The notes under the pieces are model-generated. The model did no database searches. It was not told the origin of the DNA and saw only the letters and a list, made by a program, of their open reading frames with translations. Source: Endothia cerciana (Eukaryota > Ascomycota > Sordariomycetes > Diaporthales > Cryphonectriaceae). From it: a DNA stretch of 64,000 nucleotides. Of the stretch, positions 54,762 to 64,000 are shown in pieces. Position numbers and translations under genes: made by a program. Location of the stretch: contig JALRMH010000001.1 of the NCBI GenBank assembly GCA_026119935.1, positions 806,001 through 870,000 of the forward strand. Direction: 5' to 3'. The first letter of the stretch is position 1, and every line of letters starts with the position of its first letter.

Positions 54762-55334
54762 ATGGCGGAAGATCCGGACGGTCAAGACCACCACCCCCTC
54801 CGGATCCCGAACCGCTTCGTCACCGACCACGACGCCCAGGGCCGCGCCGTCTTCAGCACCGCCATCCCGCCGGCCCTGGTCCCGCAGACGATCCAGAACG
54901 GCGACAGGTTCTACCTCGGCTACACGACCTCGGCCTTCCCGGTCGAACTCGCGGGCGGCGCCGACATCGCGGCCTACGCCCGCGACCTGGCGGACCCCCC
55001 GGGTGTCGTCCGGCCGGGCGGCACGGTGCTGCGCGTCGTGGACATCCGGCCCGGCGGGGACTCGCCCATGCACCGGACCGTGAGCCTGGACTACGGGGTC
55101 GTCCTCGAGGGGGAGGTCGAGGCCGTGCTGGACTCGGGGGAGGCGCGGCGGCTGGCCAGGGGCGACGTCGTCGTCCAGCGGGGTACGAACCACCTGTGGA
55201 GGAACGCGAGCGCGACGGAGTGGGCGAGGATGCTGTACGTGCTGCAGGAGGCGCAGCCGCTCGAGGTCGGGGGCCGGGTGCTGGGCGAGGACTACGGGAC
55301 GGGGATGGGCGATGTGAGGCCGAGCGGGAGTTGA
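54762..55334 (+). CDS. Small cupin-domain protein
   Basis: Single exon of 190 residues forming one cupin barrel with short flanks. The core runs from VLRVVDIRPGGDSPMHRTVS through DYGVVLEGEVEAVLDSGE to RGDVVVQRGTNHLWRN. Motif 1 has one clear histidine (MHRT) instead of HxH; motif 2 keeps His and Asn (TNHLWRN). Such cupins in fungi are often metal-dependent enzymes or small-molecule binders near oxidative gene sets; the actual substrate is unknown. It is transcribed in the same direction as the monooxygenase-ADC gene, about 1 kb downstream, and is the last member of the putative cluster. A G13 tract lies just after the stop. The start Met is the only one giving the full barrel. Confidence 0.88.
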   Translation: MAEDPDGQDHHPLRIPNRFVTDHDAQGRAVFSTAIPPALVPQTIQNGDRFYLGYTTSAFPVELAGGADIAAYARDLADPPGVVRPGGTVLRVVDIRPGGDSPMHRTVSLDYGVVLEGEVEAVLDSGEARRLARGDVVVQRGTNHLWRNASATEWARMLYVLQEAQPLEVGGRVLGEDYGTGMGDVRPSGS

Positions 55335-57215
55335 GGGACGTGAGGGCCGCTTGGGCGTGAGATTGGGGGGGGGGGGGACCTGGCTCTCGTGTGGTGACGG
55401 GGACTGTGCGAGGAGTGGAGGTTAAGGGGACTGCATGGAGGGATGGTGGGGATTTAGTAGGAGTACTCCCAACGTACTCAGTATGTTGTTGAAGAGCAGT
55501 GCTCAAGAGCACGAAGGCGAGAAGGCGGGGGCTCGAGCGAGCTCCTGACACCCGACACAACATCCGATCAGCCCAGTCCTACCAAAAGCCTGGAATATAC
55601 CCGCTCGTTGTCCACTCTTCTCACTACACTTCATTAGATGCCAATGGAGGCTATAAGACCTAGAGGAATTTGGGACTATCTTTCTAACCTTATGCAATTT
55701 CATCAGTCGATTGTTGACGTACGCACAGGCGGACCATATAAGGTCCTGATATGCGTATCGAACGGTAAAGAAAACCCGTCACTCGTGTCGACTCCGGATG
55801 AAGTCCAGCACGGCCCCCTTCGCCGGGACTCGGAGGCGGCCTTCTCGCCTGGTGGCGCGCTGTATTACGAGGCCATCGTGGACAAGACCATCTCCGAGCT
55901 TCTCGAGGTGCTATGCGCGAGGCAGAAGGTCAATATCGACCTGTCAGCCACGATACTCCCCTTCACCATGAACGCTGCAGGTCGCTCCTCATTCCACGAA
56001 TCCCCCTGGCTGTTTTGAAGGCCGCCGACGACGTGGGCGGATCGATTCAGATGATTCGAGACCGGTTCAACCACTGGGCTGGTGGCCAAAACCCCTCCCC
56101 CGGCCTGAACGGCTCCTGTATCACAATCTCATCGCGATGAGGCGGATGAGGGCGTCATCAAGTATGGCCGCTGCCGCGGTTGCGGGTTTGAAAGCTCGCG
56201 TGAGTCCAGCAGACTTGCTCTCTCGGTTCACCGAGGGGTGGAGAATACGATCTCAGGATCTCGCAGACTTCTAATCAAGGTCTCAGCCTCACATATCTAA
56301 AGTCTACTGGAAGAGGCATGACAGTGGTGGTGCGTACCTCTATGCCGGGTGGCGCTCCTTGAGTGCTGTATACCTCGTGGTTTGATTGCGTCTCCCGTAG
56401 ACCATGAAAATTGATGATTTGGAGGCTCAGAGGAAAGGCGTTTACGGGATCGGACGCTCAGGTTGGATGGATGATGAAAACAGCAATACAGTAGGTAGCA
56501 ATGCCGGGGGTTCGCCAGCCATCGTGAAAGGCGGAGAGACAGGGGCCATGTCATGGACTTGGCCTGCGGGAGTAACCACCTACACAGTGCCCGCCCACCC
56601 GCTGTTCGCCCCATTGTGCCCGCTGAGGCGTGGGTACTTTACAGTATACAAGGGGCGTCACCAATAAGCGCCACCGACCCCTATAGGTTCATGCTGTGGC
56701 GCCCCAGTCGCGTGAGTTCTTGCTGTGACTGCATTGACCGATCCAGAGCAGAGGGGCAGCCTGTTGTGGCTGCTCTCACTTGCCCCTCGCGCAGGCAAGC
56801 TTCCAGGAGGTCGCTTGTGCGGATGATTCTGAACATCTTTCCTCCTGACACCGCCCAGGCATCCCGTCTGCCCTGGCATCAAGGGTTATACCTACGTGGT
56901 GCCTGGAACCTCGACATCCAGTGAGTACCTGTCTCGTCATGAGGCCCTGGTCGGATCAAGCTGACCTGGGTGGGTTCCCAGGTGCTGTACTGGTACCGAG
57001 GACCGGGGGCCACTGATAGCGATAGCTTCCACTGCACATTGGAGAGGCAGCACACCAGCCCCACGGGCCTCTTCTTATGCTTCGCCCTCGATAAACGCAG
57101 CACATGAAGTATACCATCCACCCTCCGACTCTGGTTCTGGAGATCACACCGGCCTTCCGCCCGCGACGTTTGAACCCTCAGTAGCCCCACCTGACCCCGC
57201 CGTTCGAGGAGCTCA
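55335..57215. other. Spacer containing a broken ORF, 5' of the FYVE-RING gene
   Basis: Apart from the frameshifted ORF at 55638-56140, annotated separately, nothing coding can be supported. An 87-codon frame at 56404-56667 and a 123-codon frame at 56553-56924 overlap each other and have no recognisable features. G13 lies at 55365-55377. Confidence 0.45.
55638..56140 (+). pseudogene. Possible frameshifted hypothetical gene
   Basis: Frame one runs from 55638 to a stop at 56018 and has a protein-like composition (YKVLICVSNGKENPSLVST, GALYYEAIVDKTISELLEVL). Immediately around a C5 run at 56002-56006 the coding-like character passes to another frame (AVLKAADDVGGSIQMIRDRF), which ends at 56140. 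A single-base indel in the C run would explain this. I recognise no family. It may be a decayed gene, a sequencing error, or a misread intron. Confidence 0.33.
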
Positions 57216-59178
57216 ATGTCGTCGCCCGACTTCTCTTCCGACTCCTCCTCGGACCGGTCCTTCGATAACGAGAGATACCACCGGGTCTGTCCCTACCAGG
57301 CGCCCCGTTTCCACGGTCAGGAATGCTCGAGATACTTTGACTGCCCGACCCACACGATAGAGAGGGCTGGGTGGGACCGCCAACCGTCCGAGGACGAAGA
57401 GGAGGATGTCGAGGACGAGGACGATGTGGACGCCGAGGGCGAACATGAAGCCGCTGAGGAGCATGAGGACGCTGCCGAAGCCCCGGGGGCTTCTTTCTTG
57501 GGGCAGGACGGGCCGGCTGTACAGCAACTGGCCGATCAGCCTCCTGGGAGCTGTGGAGATCACGAGAGCGCCAGCGCCGGCACGCAGAGGCACGAGGTCA
57601 TTGACCTGACAGGTTCGCCGCTTAGGGGAGAGCAAGACGAGCCAGAGGTCGCCGGGCCCAGCAACAGCACCCAGGCGGGCGCGCCGCCCATCCCAGACGT
57701 GATCGATCTGACTGGGGATTCTAACAACACACCACCACCACCACCACCACCACCAGGTCCGGTCTCGACGGCCCGGGCAGAGGGCTCGAATCAGGACAGG
57801 GCCCTGCCTGGCATACCAGCTTCTGCCTCCGCCTCGGGTGTGCCGTCCTCGAGGGATGGTGCTGTGTCCCCATCTGCACAGCGACGACCCACCACACCCC
57901 CATCGCCGCCTCCGCCCACACGGCGCCGTACATCTACGAACCAGCATGTGCCAGCACCGCCTTCGAATAGGCAGCCGCAGCAACAACAGCAGAGTGCTTC
58001 AGCGCCTAGGAGGCCTTCCGACATTGTCCTGCCGCGGTGGCAGCCTGATGCCGAGGTCACCTTCTGCCCGATCTGCCGGACCCAGTTCAGCTTCCTGGTT
58101 AGGAAACATCACTGCCGGTGCGTATGCTCAGTCGCCTTGTTCTAGGCCTGCAGGTTCTGACTTGGCCCTCTAGAAAATGCGGAAGGGTTGTTTGTAGCAG
58201 TTGCTCACCTCACCGCATCACCATCCCCTACCAGTACATCGTTGTGGCTCCTGGAACACCGCGGCCGGGTCTCCAGAGGTATCCTTCTTCTCTGATCAGT
58301 GGTGAGGGGGGGTATGCCGACTTCAGCAGCCTCGGGGGCGGTGAAAGGGTCAGATTATGCAATCCATGTGTGCCGGACCCCAACACGAATCCCCCACAGG
58401 CACAGCAGTCACCCGGCTTGGGAAGGGGCCATGGCAGGTCACAGAGCACTGTTGGCGCAGCCGCATCGGCATACGGTTCAACTATGGACGCACCAGGTAA
58501 TGACGCTTATCTTAGGAATAGGAGCGCCACAATGGTAGGCCCCCTCATGTTGTTCTTCCAGGAGGAGGTACTGATAGTCCGTGGCAGCTTCCGAACCCCT
58601 TCCGCCATCCTTCGGGCGGTCGCTCGTACCAGCCCACTCAGAATAGGATATTGAGTGGGACGCCGCCCTCTCATTACCCGTATTCCGTGTCCTCATCCTC
58701 GGGTTCGTACCGAGCGCATAGGCACCGCTCGGCGCTGGACGTCGGCCAAGGGTCCTCGTCATCGTCCGCGGCGGCGCATAGGAGACCGCTGCCGCCGGAT
58801 CCACCCCAGCTCGCGGAGGAAGACGAGTGCCCGGTCTGCCACCGCGAGCTGCCGCCCCAGAACCTGCCAAACTTCGAGGCGCTGAGGGAAGCACATATCA
58901 GCGTCTGCATCACGTCACACAGCACCTACGGGGGTACGCCGACCGGTGAGGGCTCCAGCTCGCAGCCCAGGCGGACAGGGATGTTCCCATATCTGGCGAC
59001 AGAGAAGGACTGCGTCGACAGTGCCGAGTGCACGGTATGCCTGGAGGAGTTTGAGGTTGGGGTGCCCATGGCACGGCTGGAGTGTCTCTGCCGGTTTCAC
59101 AGGGACTGCATCGCGAGGTGGTTCGCCAAGAACCCGGGACGATGCCCCGTGCATTCGCATGACGGTCATGGTTTCTGA
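57216..59178 (+). CDS. FYVE and RING zinc-finger protein with SIM-like motifs
   Basis: Predicted membrane-recruited E3 ubiquitin ligase. Three exons, 57216-58117, 58174-58496 and 58562-59178, give 613 residues. The N-terminal third is acidic and contains two VIDLT cores (residues 128-132 and 162-166) like SUMO-interaction motifs. A full FYVE finger starts near residue 274 with WQPD, then CPICRTQFSF, RKHHCRKCGRVVC and later RLCNPC; the RKHHCR basic patch implies PtdIns3P binding on endosomes or vacuole. Poly-Pro, poly-Gln and Ser-rich linkers follow. A C-terminal RING (about 566-608) begins CTVC and ends RCPVH, a variant with a terminal His as in ZNRF-type ligases. Introns of 56 and 65 nt have GT-AG ends, the first cutting the FYVE core between HHCR and KCG. 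A (GA)n repeat follows the stop closely. Relation to yeast Pib1 is possible by architecture only. Confidence 0.88.
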
Positions 59179-59196
59179 TGGGGACGGCCACGATAT

Positions 59197-59264
<68 letters not shown>

Positions 59265-59855
59265 GGGATGGAAGGTCTCTATGGGCATTTTTTTTTCTCT
59301 TTTTCTTATTATCGCATGGTGTTCCGGTGTGTTGTCCATCATTGGACTACATGGTCTTTATCGGTAGGGTTTTCTGTGACCTCTTGACTCCCCTCGCCTT
59401 CCTACATGGCTATCAGGACCCCCCCCAGACCGCCTCAACTCGAGCGCCCCTTGGAGAGCAGACGCCCGCGACGGTGCATGGTCGGTTTCTTTGTCATCAA
59501 GCGCTTCTTGTTACGTATTATGAATAACAGCAATTGCGGTCACCTGCCCATATTTGCCACACAGGAGACTAGGAGCGTGGACAGGAGATCGTCGTCCCAG
59601 TCAAGCCGTATCTGCTTGCAGGGCGAGCGCTGCGGCTACCGCCGGCAGTGGATACTCGTTGGACCCTTGCTTATCGCTGCATAGGCGCCCTTTCCCTGCC
59701 CCGGACAAAGACCAACGCATAGACAACTTCACTTCCACAACTCCGACTTGGCTGCTATTCGTCCTTATCCCCTCTTACTTTTCCCTCCTTCTTCCTGGAC
59801 GCAGGGTTACGTGTTGTGTGTTGCCACAACAGTTCTAAAAACCCAACCCAGTGAG
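59179..59855. promoter_or_regulatory. FYVE-RING 3' flank and aminotransferase promoter
   Basis: Begins with a long GA microsatellite, then a T-rich stretch, then a C-rich leader before the aminotransferase start. No coding region supported. Confidence 0.5.
59197..59260. repeat. (GA)n microsatellite
   Basis: About 30 GA units, beginning 19 nt after the FYVE-RING stop codon, presumably in its 3' UTR. Confidence 0.9.
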
Positions 59856-61801
59856 ATGCCCCGAGGAGTCGCCCTTCGAGCCGCCCGGGCCCTGGCTCCG
59901 AGATCGGGCCCGGCCTCGGGTGCTCACCGGCGTGCATTACACAACTCGACCAAGAGGCCGCAAGAGGCCCTGGCAACCGCTGCGAAACTACCAGACTCGG
60001 ACCCCATACCGAGGAAGAGCCCCAGGGAGTCGATCACCATCAATGACATACTGGAGAGGAGGGCAAAGGCCGGCAAGCTGGTCGCCGGGACGGCTGCGTC
60101 CTCTGATAGTGACATGTTCAAGGCGCCTGTGAGTCTCACGCGTGGTGTGAGCCTGGGGACCGTGACTGACAACGTACGTACAGTCGTTTGGAGAACCCAA
60201 GGCTAAGAGATGGGATCGTGAGTCTTCTCCTTGTTTTCTTGCGTGCCTGTCTATGGTGCCTCTTCTGCCAGCATGAGCATTTCGCGCTGACATCGGTCCA
60301 GACCACCTCACTGCGGAATCCCTCTCCAGAAAGCCATGCATGCTCAAGCAGGCAGCAAGGCACCTCAAAAAGCCAGGCCTCATCTCCCTAGGCGGCGGCC
60401 TCCCCTGTCCCGAGTACTTCCCCATCGACAGCCTCAGCATGAAGGTGCCCGTGCCCCCAGACTTCACCGAGGCGTCCACCAAGGCCACCGGCAAGACCCT
60501 CACGATCGGCAAGCACGACGTCTCCGAGATCCCAGAGGCCGAGTATGACCTCGCCATCGGCCTCAACTACGGCCAGGCCACCGGCTCCGCGCAGATGCTG
60601 CGCTGGGTCACCGAGCACACCGAGATGGTGTGCAACCCGCCGTACGCGGACTGGCGGTCCTGTCTGACCGTGGGGAGCACCGGCGCCCTGGAGCAGGCGC
60701 TGCGCATGTTTTGCGATCGGCAGAGGGGCGACGCCGTGCTCATGGACGAGTTCGCCTTCTCGACGGCGCTGGAGACGGCGGAGCCGCTGGGGATAAAGGT
60801 GGTGGGCGTCGCCATCGACGAGGAAGGCCTGCTGCCCGAGTCCATGGACGAGATCCTGTCAAACTGGGACCCGCAGGAGCACAACGGCGTGCGCAAGCCG
60901 CATGTGCTGTACACGGTACCGTCCGGGCAGAACCCGACCGGCGCGACGATGGGGACGCAGAGGAGGCGGGATGTCTACGCGGTGTGCCAGAAGCACGACA
61001 TCTTCATCATCGAGGACGAGCCATACTACTTCCTGCAGATGGACCCGTACGTGCCCGGCGGGTCACAACAGGCGGCCGCGCCGCACCCCGGGTCCGTCGA
61101 CGAGTTCCTCGACTCCCTCATCCCCTCGCTGCTGAGCATGGACGTCGACGGGCGGGTCCTGCGCATGGACTCCTTCTCCAAGGTGGTCATCCCCGGCTCG
61201 CGCATGGGCTGGGTCACGGCGTCGGAGCAGGTCATCGAGCGGTACCAGCGGCACGCCGAGGTGGCGAGCCAGGGCCCCGCGGGCCTGTCGCAGGTGGTGC
61301 TGCACAAGCTTCTGGACGAGCACTGGGGGCACGAGGGGTACTTCCAGTGGCTGATGAACCTGAGGGGCGAGTACACGAAGAGGAGGAACGTGCTCCTAGG
61401 GGCGTGTGAGGAGTTTGTGCCGCGGGAGGTGGTGAGCTGGGACCCGCCGGCGGCGGGGATGTTTGTGAGTCATGCCGACGTCCCTGTTTGTGCCTTTGTC
61501 CCCCCCCCCCCCTGCTGACGGTCAATCCTTCAAAAAAAAAAAATAGCAATGGTTCAGGGTCAACCACAGCCTCCACCCTGACGCAGGCAGGCGCGGCATC
61601 CCCGAGATAGAAGAGGAGATCTTCAACCTGTGCATCGAGAAGGGCGCCCTCGTGGCCCGGGGCTCGTGGTTCAAGGCCGAGCACGACAAGCCCCTGGAGG
61701 ACCTGTTCTTCCGGGCGACCTTTGCGGCCGCCGCACCGGGGCCAATGCGGGAGGCCATCCGGAGGTTCGGTGAGGCCGTCAGGACGAGCTTCCGCATGTG
61801 A
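59856..61801 (+). CDS. aro8: Aro8-type aromatic/2-aminoadipate aminotransferase
   Basis: PLP-dependent class I aminotransferase of the Aro8/KAT II group, acting on aromatic amino acids and possibly 2-aminoadipate or kynurenine. Four exons, 59856-60128, 60184-60217, 60302-61464 and 61547-61801, give 574 residues. The conserved start of the domain is KRWDHHLTAESLSRKPCMLK, then KKPGLISLGGGLPCPEYFP, YTVPSGQNPTGATMG and the PLP lysine Lys396 in DSFSK. The end has the conserved AGMF-QWF junction and WFKAEHDK. Exon 2 is only 34 nt. Intron 3 contains C13 and A11 runs, its acceptor being AATAG. The first 90 residues exceed the usual Aro8 start; residues 1-40 are rich in Arg and Ala with no acidic residue until after residue 30, resembling a mitochondrial presequence. 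Enzyme class is secure; substrate and compartment are inference. Confidence 0.92.
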
Positions 61802-63326
61802 GCGCCGCTAGGCACCGGGTGCGGTCCGGGAGGGTGAGTCGGGGCTCCTCAACGTCACGCAATCTTGGCCGGTAGCCTGGGCGAGCGCAAGGTCACCAAA
61901 ATGCAGATCGTGGGCCGAGGGGACAGGCCTATCTCGGTCCAGAGCTGAGCCCCTCCACCAATCTCACAGACTCAGACTGCAGAAGGCTATCCAGACCCAG
62001 GTGTGTCAGTAAGATCTCAGGCTCGTACAATGAGATGAGAAGAAATTGCACAAGGCATTACGGGCGAACCACCTCCGGTCAGTTAGGCTCTGGTTGTATG
62101 CAACCCCGTGCAGCACCGCAACCAACCCGAAGCAGCTCTACCAACTCTTGTGTGACGCCGCGCTCGTGAGAAACCAGACAAGTTGTCAAGGGCCGGGGTT
62201 GACGCTCAGCGGCGCCGCTGTTCTTGCTTTCTTGGTTAGCCTGACTCTCACGTATATTCTCCGAATCGCATAGCAAATGGGACTTATACATATCTATAGC
62301 TGGAAAGAGAGAAAAAAAAAATTTCGAATTTGAATTGAAATTTTATAATTTCGACCTGTTGACGTAGTCCTGCATGCGAGATCTTAACTTGTGGATGTTG
62401 GATCGCAATTGTTGTAAACGGAGTATCGAACAGGTCCACAGCCCAGACTACTTTCAGCCTTGCTCTCACTCTCCCATTCTCTCACGGTAACTCTTGTTCT
62501 CTCTAGCTCTTAAGCCTTCCTGACGCTTTCTTATTCCTTTCGGAAACAGATGCCCATGAAGCCGGTGTAGATACGGACTGAATCCCATCCATGACCGGCT
62601 GGTGTGGCGAGCGCGGCTGCTCATGCGGCTTATAGAGTGCAGTAGACGCATCTCGTGCGGCAATTCGCGAGGAAAGACTCCGGGAGTAGGGACCTCGTGA
62701 TGGCACCTCCGCGAAGGCAGTAAGTCAGACGATGCCAGGCAGTAGGGTGCACAAGCAGCATGACGAGGTTTCTTTATCAATCCTTAGCACTTTAAGCCTC
62801 TCACCTGTTGACCTTATTTTAGGCTTACATGATTTTTTTTATAAATATTTTTATTGTTATTATTTTGTTATCAGTTCTGCAGCGAATGCGTTTATTTAAA
62901 AGTAACATAATGGCTCAGTCATTTGTGCTCATTGTTAATCTAATATATGAAGGAGGAAGGGGGCTGTCTGTCACGGAATTCGGATAGCCAGGAGGGGGGT
63001 TGGCTGGAAGAACGCCGTCTGACTACCAAGATCCTGGGTAGACCGCGTGGCCTCCATCAGTGGCTGCGACTGACCAGTTGTCGCTTGTGTCCAGGGGCTC
63101 TTGTTCATCGTACCGCTAAATCTTTAGCAGCCTCCTCTTCTCTGCTATATGCTTGGCTAATCCGGAAAGGCTAGCAAGTCTGCGCCTCTCAGCCGTGCGG
63201 CGGATATTCTCGGTCTGATCACGCAGCAGCTGGGCGTGCATGTCATCTTGGTGCGTGGGCTGCATACGTGCGATGTCATGATCTACCTTCCCTGTCAGCT
63301 GAGATTATTGACCGTTTTTGAACGAG
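61802..63326. other. AT-enriched spacer near the right edge
   Basis: No gene supported. AT-rich islands lie at about 62281-62350 and 62821-62945 and contrast with the GC-rich genes to the left. This could reflect decayed repetitive DNA, but no transposon ends or coding remnants were recognised. Confidence 0.45.
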
Positions 63327-63837
63327 TTATATATTGAGAAGGGTTGACTTACCAAGCTTGCTTGATGACTTCTTGTCCGACGAAGTGAATGTGCCCTTGA
63401 GCGAGTTCCACGTCCTAGAGATGACTCGTTCAACGGACCCGATGTGGCGAATGGTGTTGAGATCAGACTCGCCAAGCCGTGAGGTAGCAGCTATGAAAGA
63501 GCTCTGGTGCTGGTCGAACACGTGCAACTCTTCTATGGTGTTCAGTCCCACCAAAATGTCCGCCTGGATACTTTCCAGAATGGACAAGTCGAGGGCCATC
63601 ACCTTGCTTTGCGGAAGGAGCTCCTCGACATCGCTGACATTGCCAATGGAGAAAGCAGCCTTGACTACGCCGATTGTATGTATAACCCGTGTTGCCACCT
63701 GCGAACTCGAGTTCATCGCATGCCTCTTCCACCTGAAACCCTCGAGAAGTGGCGAACTGCGGACTGACGAGATGCAAGTCTGATCCGGTGTCGGCCGTGG
63801 CGCAGCCGACAGACAGAGTTGCCCACTCGACAGACAA
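63327..63837 (-). pseudogene. Broken retropepsin-like aspartyl protease domain
   Basis: On the minus strand one frame contains the active-site-like motif TADTGSDLHLVS (about 63795-63760), followed by FATSRGF and a FAGGN turn. A second frame, overlapping from 63716 leftward, continues the pattern with HTIGVVKAAFSIG, ADILVGLNTIEEL and VFDQHQSSF. Together they have the order of a single-domain retropepsin-like protein common among fungal hypothetical genes, but the two halves are out of phase with no plausible intron between them. It may extend past the window's right edge. Origin as a host domain or a retroelement fragment cannot be decided here. Confidence 0.42.
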
Positions 63838-64000
63838 TGTCCCTCTTTGGCCGGCCGAGCCTCTTCCTCGTTCTCCCAGCAGACTGAATCTTGACCTTGT
63901 TCGAAGAGGTATATTTCGTGGAAGTTAACGTGCTGCCGCCCTCATCATTAATTTCGAAACCAGAGAATCGATCCGCCTGTTTCCCGAGGGTGCTGGCATA

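Overview
The window is about 64 kb of nuclear DNA from a filamentous ascomycete (Pezizomycotina), most likely a Sordariomycete. The evidence is short introns (about 50-330 nt) with GTRNGT donors and CTAAC-like branch sites, long gene-poor spacers, and fungus-specific families: DUF2406, DUF3602, C2H2 plus Zn2Cys6 regulators, Atg22, Nab2 and a BAH-PHD protein. The class-level call is inference. I see no rRNA, tRNA, CRISPR or intact transposon. All exon boundaries were read by eye and checked for frame closure; none was tested against RNA or a database.

Left third (1-22 kb), housekeeping: glucose-6-phosphate dehydrogenase (minus) diverges from ribosomal protein eL33 (plus). A 6 kb gene-poor block follows, then a DUF2406 protein, then Vma21 (minus) divergent from a Fun30-type SNF2 remodeler (plus), and a small Par32-like DUF3602 protein whose promoter has tandem GATA sites, a CRE and a TATA box.

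Middle (23-41 kb): Atg22 vacuolar permease with a 6-nt exon; a BAH-PHD chromatin reader whose PHD finger is split by about 157 residues; Nab2 poly(A)-RNA-binding protein (minus); a secreted GH20 hexosaminidase; and a 1072-residue C2H2 plus Zn2Cys6 transcription factor (minus).

Right third (45-62 kb), the most interesting part: an MFS transporter (with a GC-AG intron), an SDR oxidoreductase, a FAD monooxygenase fused to an acetoacetate-decarboxylase-like domain, and a cupin lie within 9.6 kb with no unrelated gene between them. The SDR and the fusion share a divergent promoter. This looks like a small metabolic cluster of unknown substrate; the regulator at 37-41 kb is the nearest candidate controller. 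After it come a frameshifted ORF, a FYVE-RING protein with two SUMO-interaction-like motifs, an Aro8-type aminotransferase with a presequence-like N-terminus, and at the right edge a broken retropepsin-like reading frame.

Throughout, C or G homopolymers of 11-15 nt recur in introns, UTRs and spacers but never in the exons I called.
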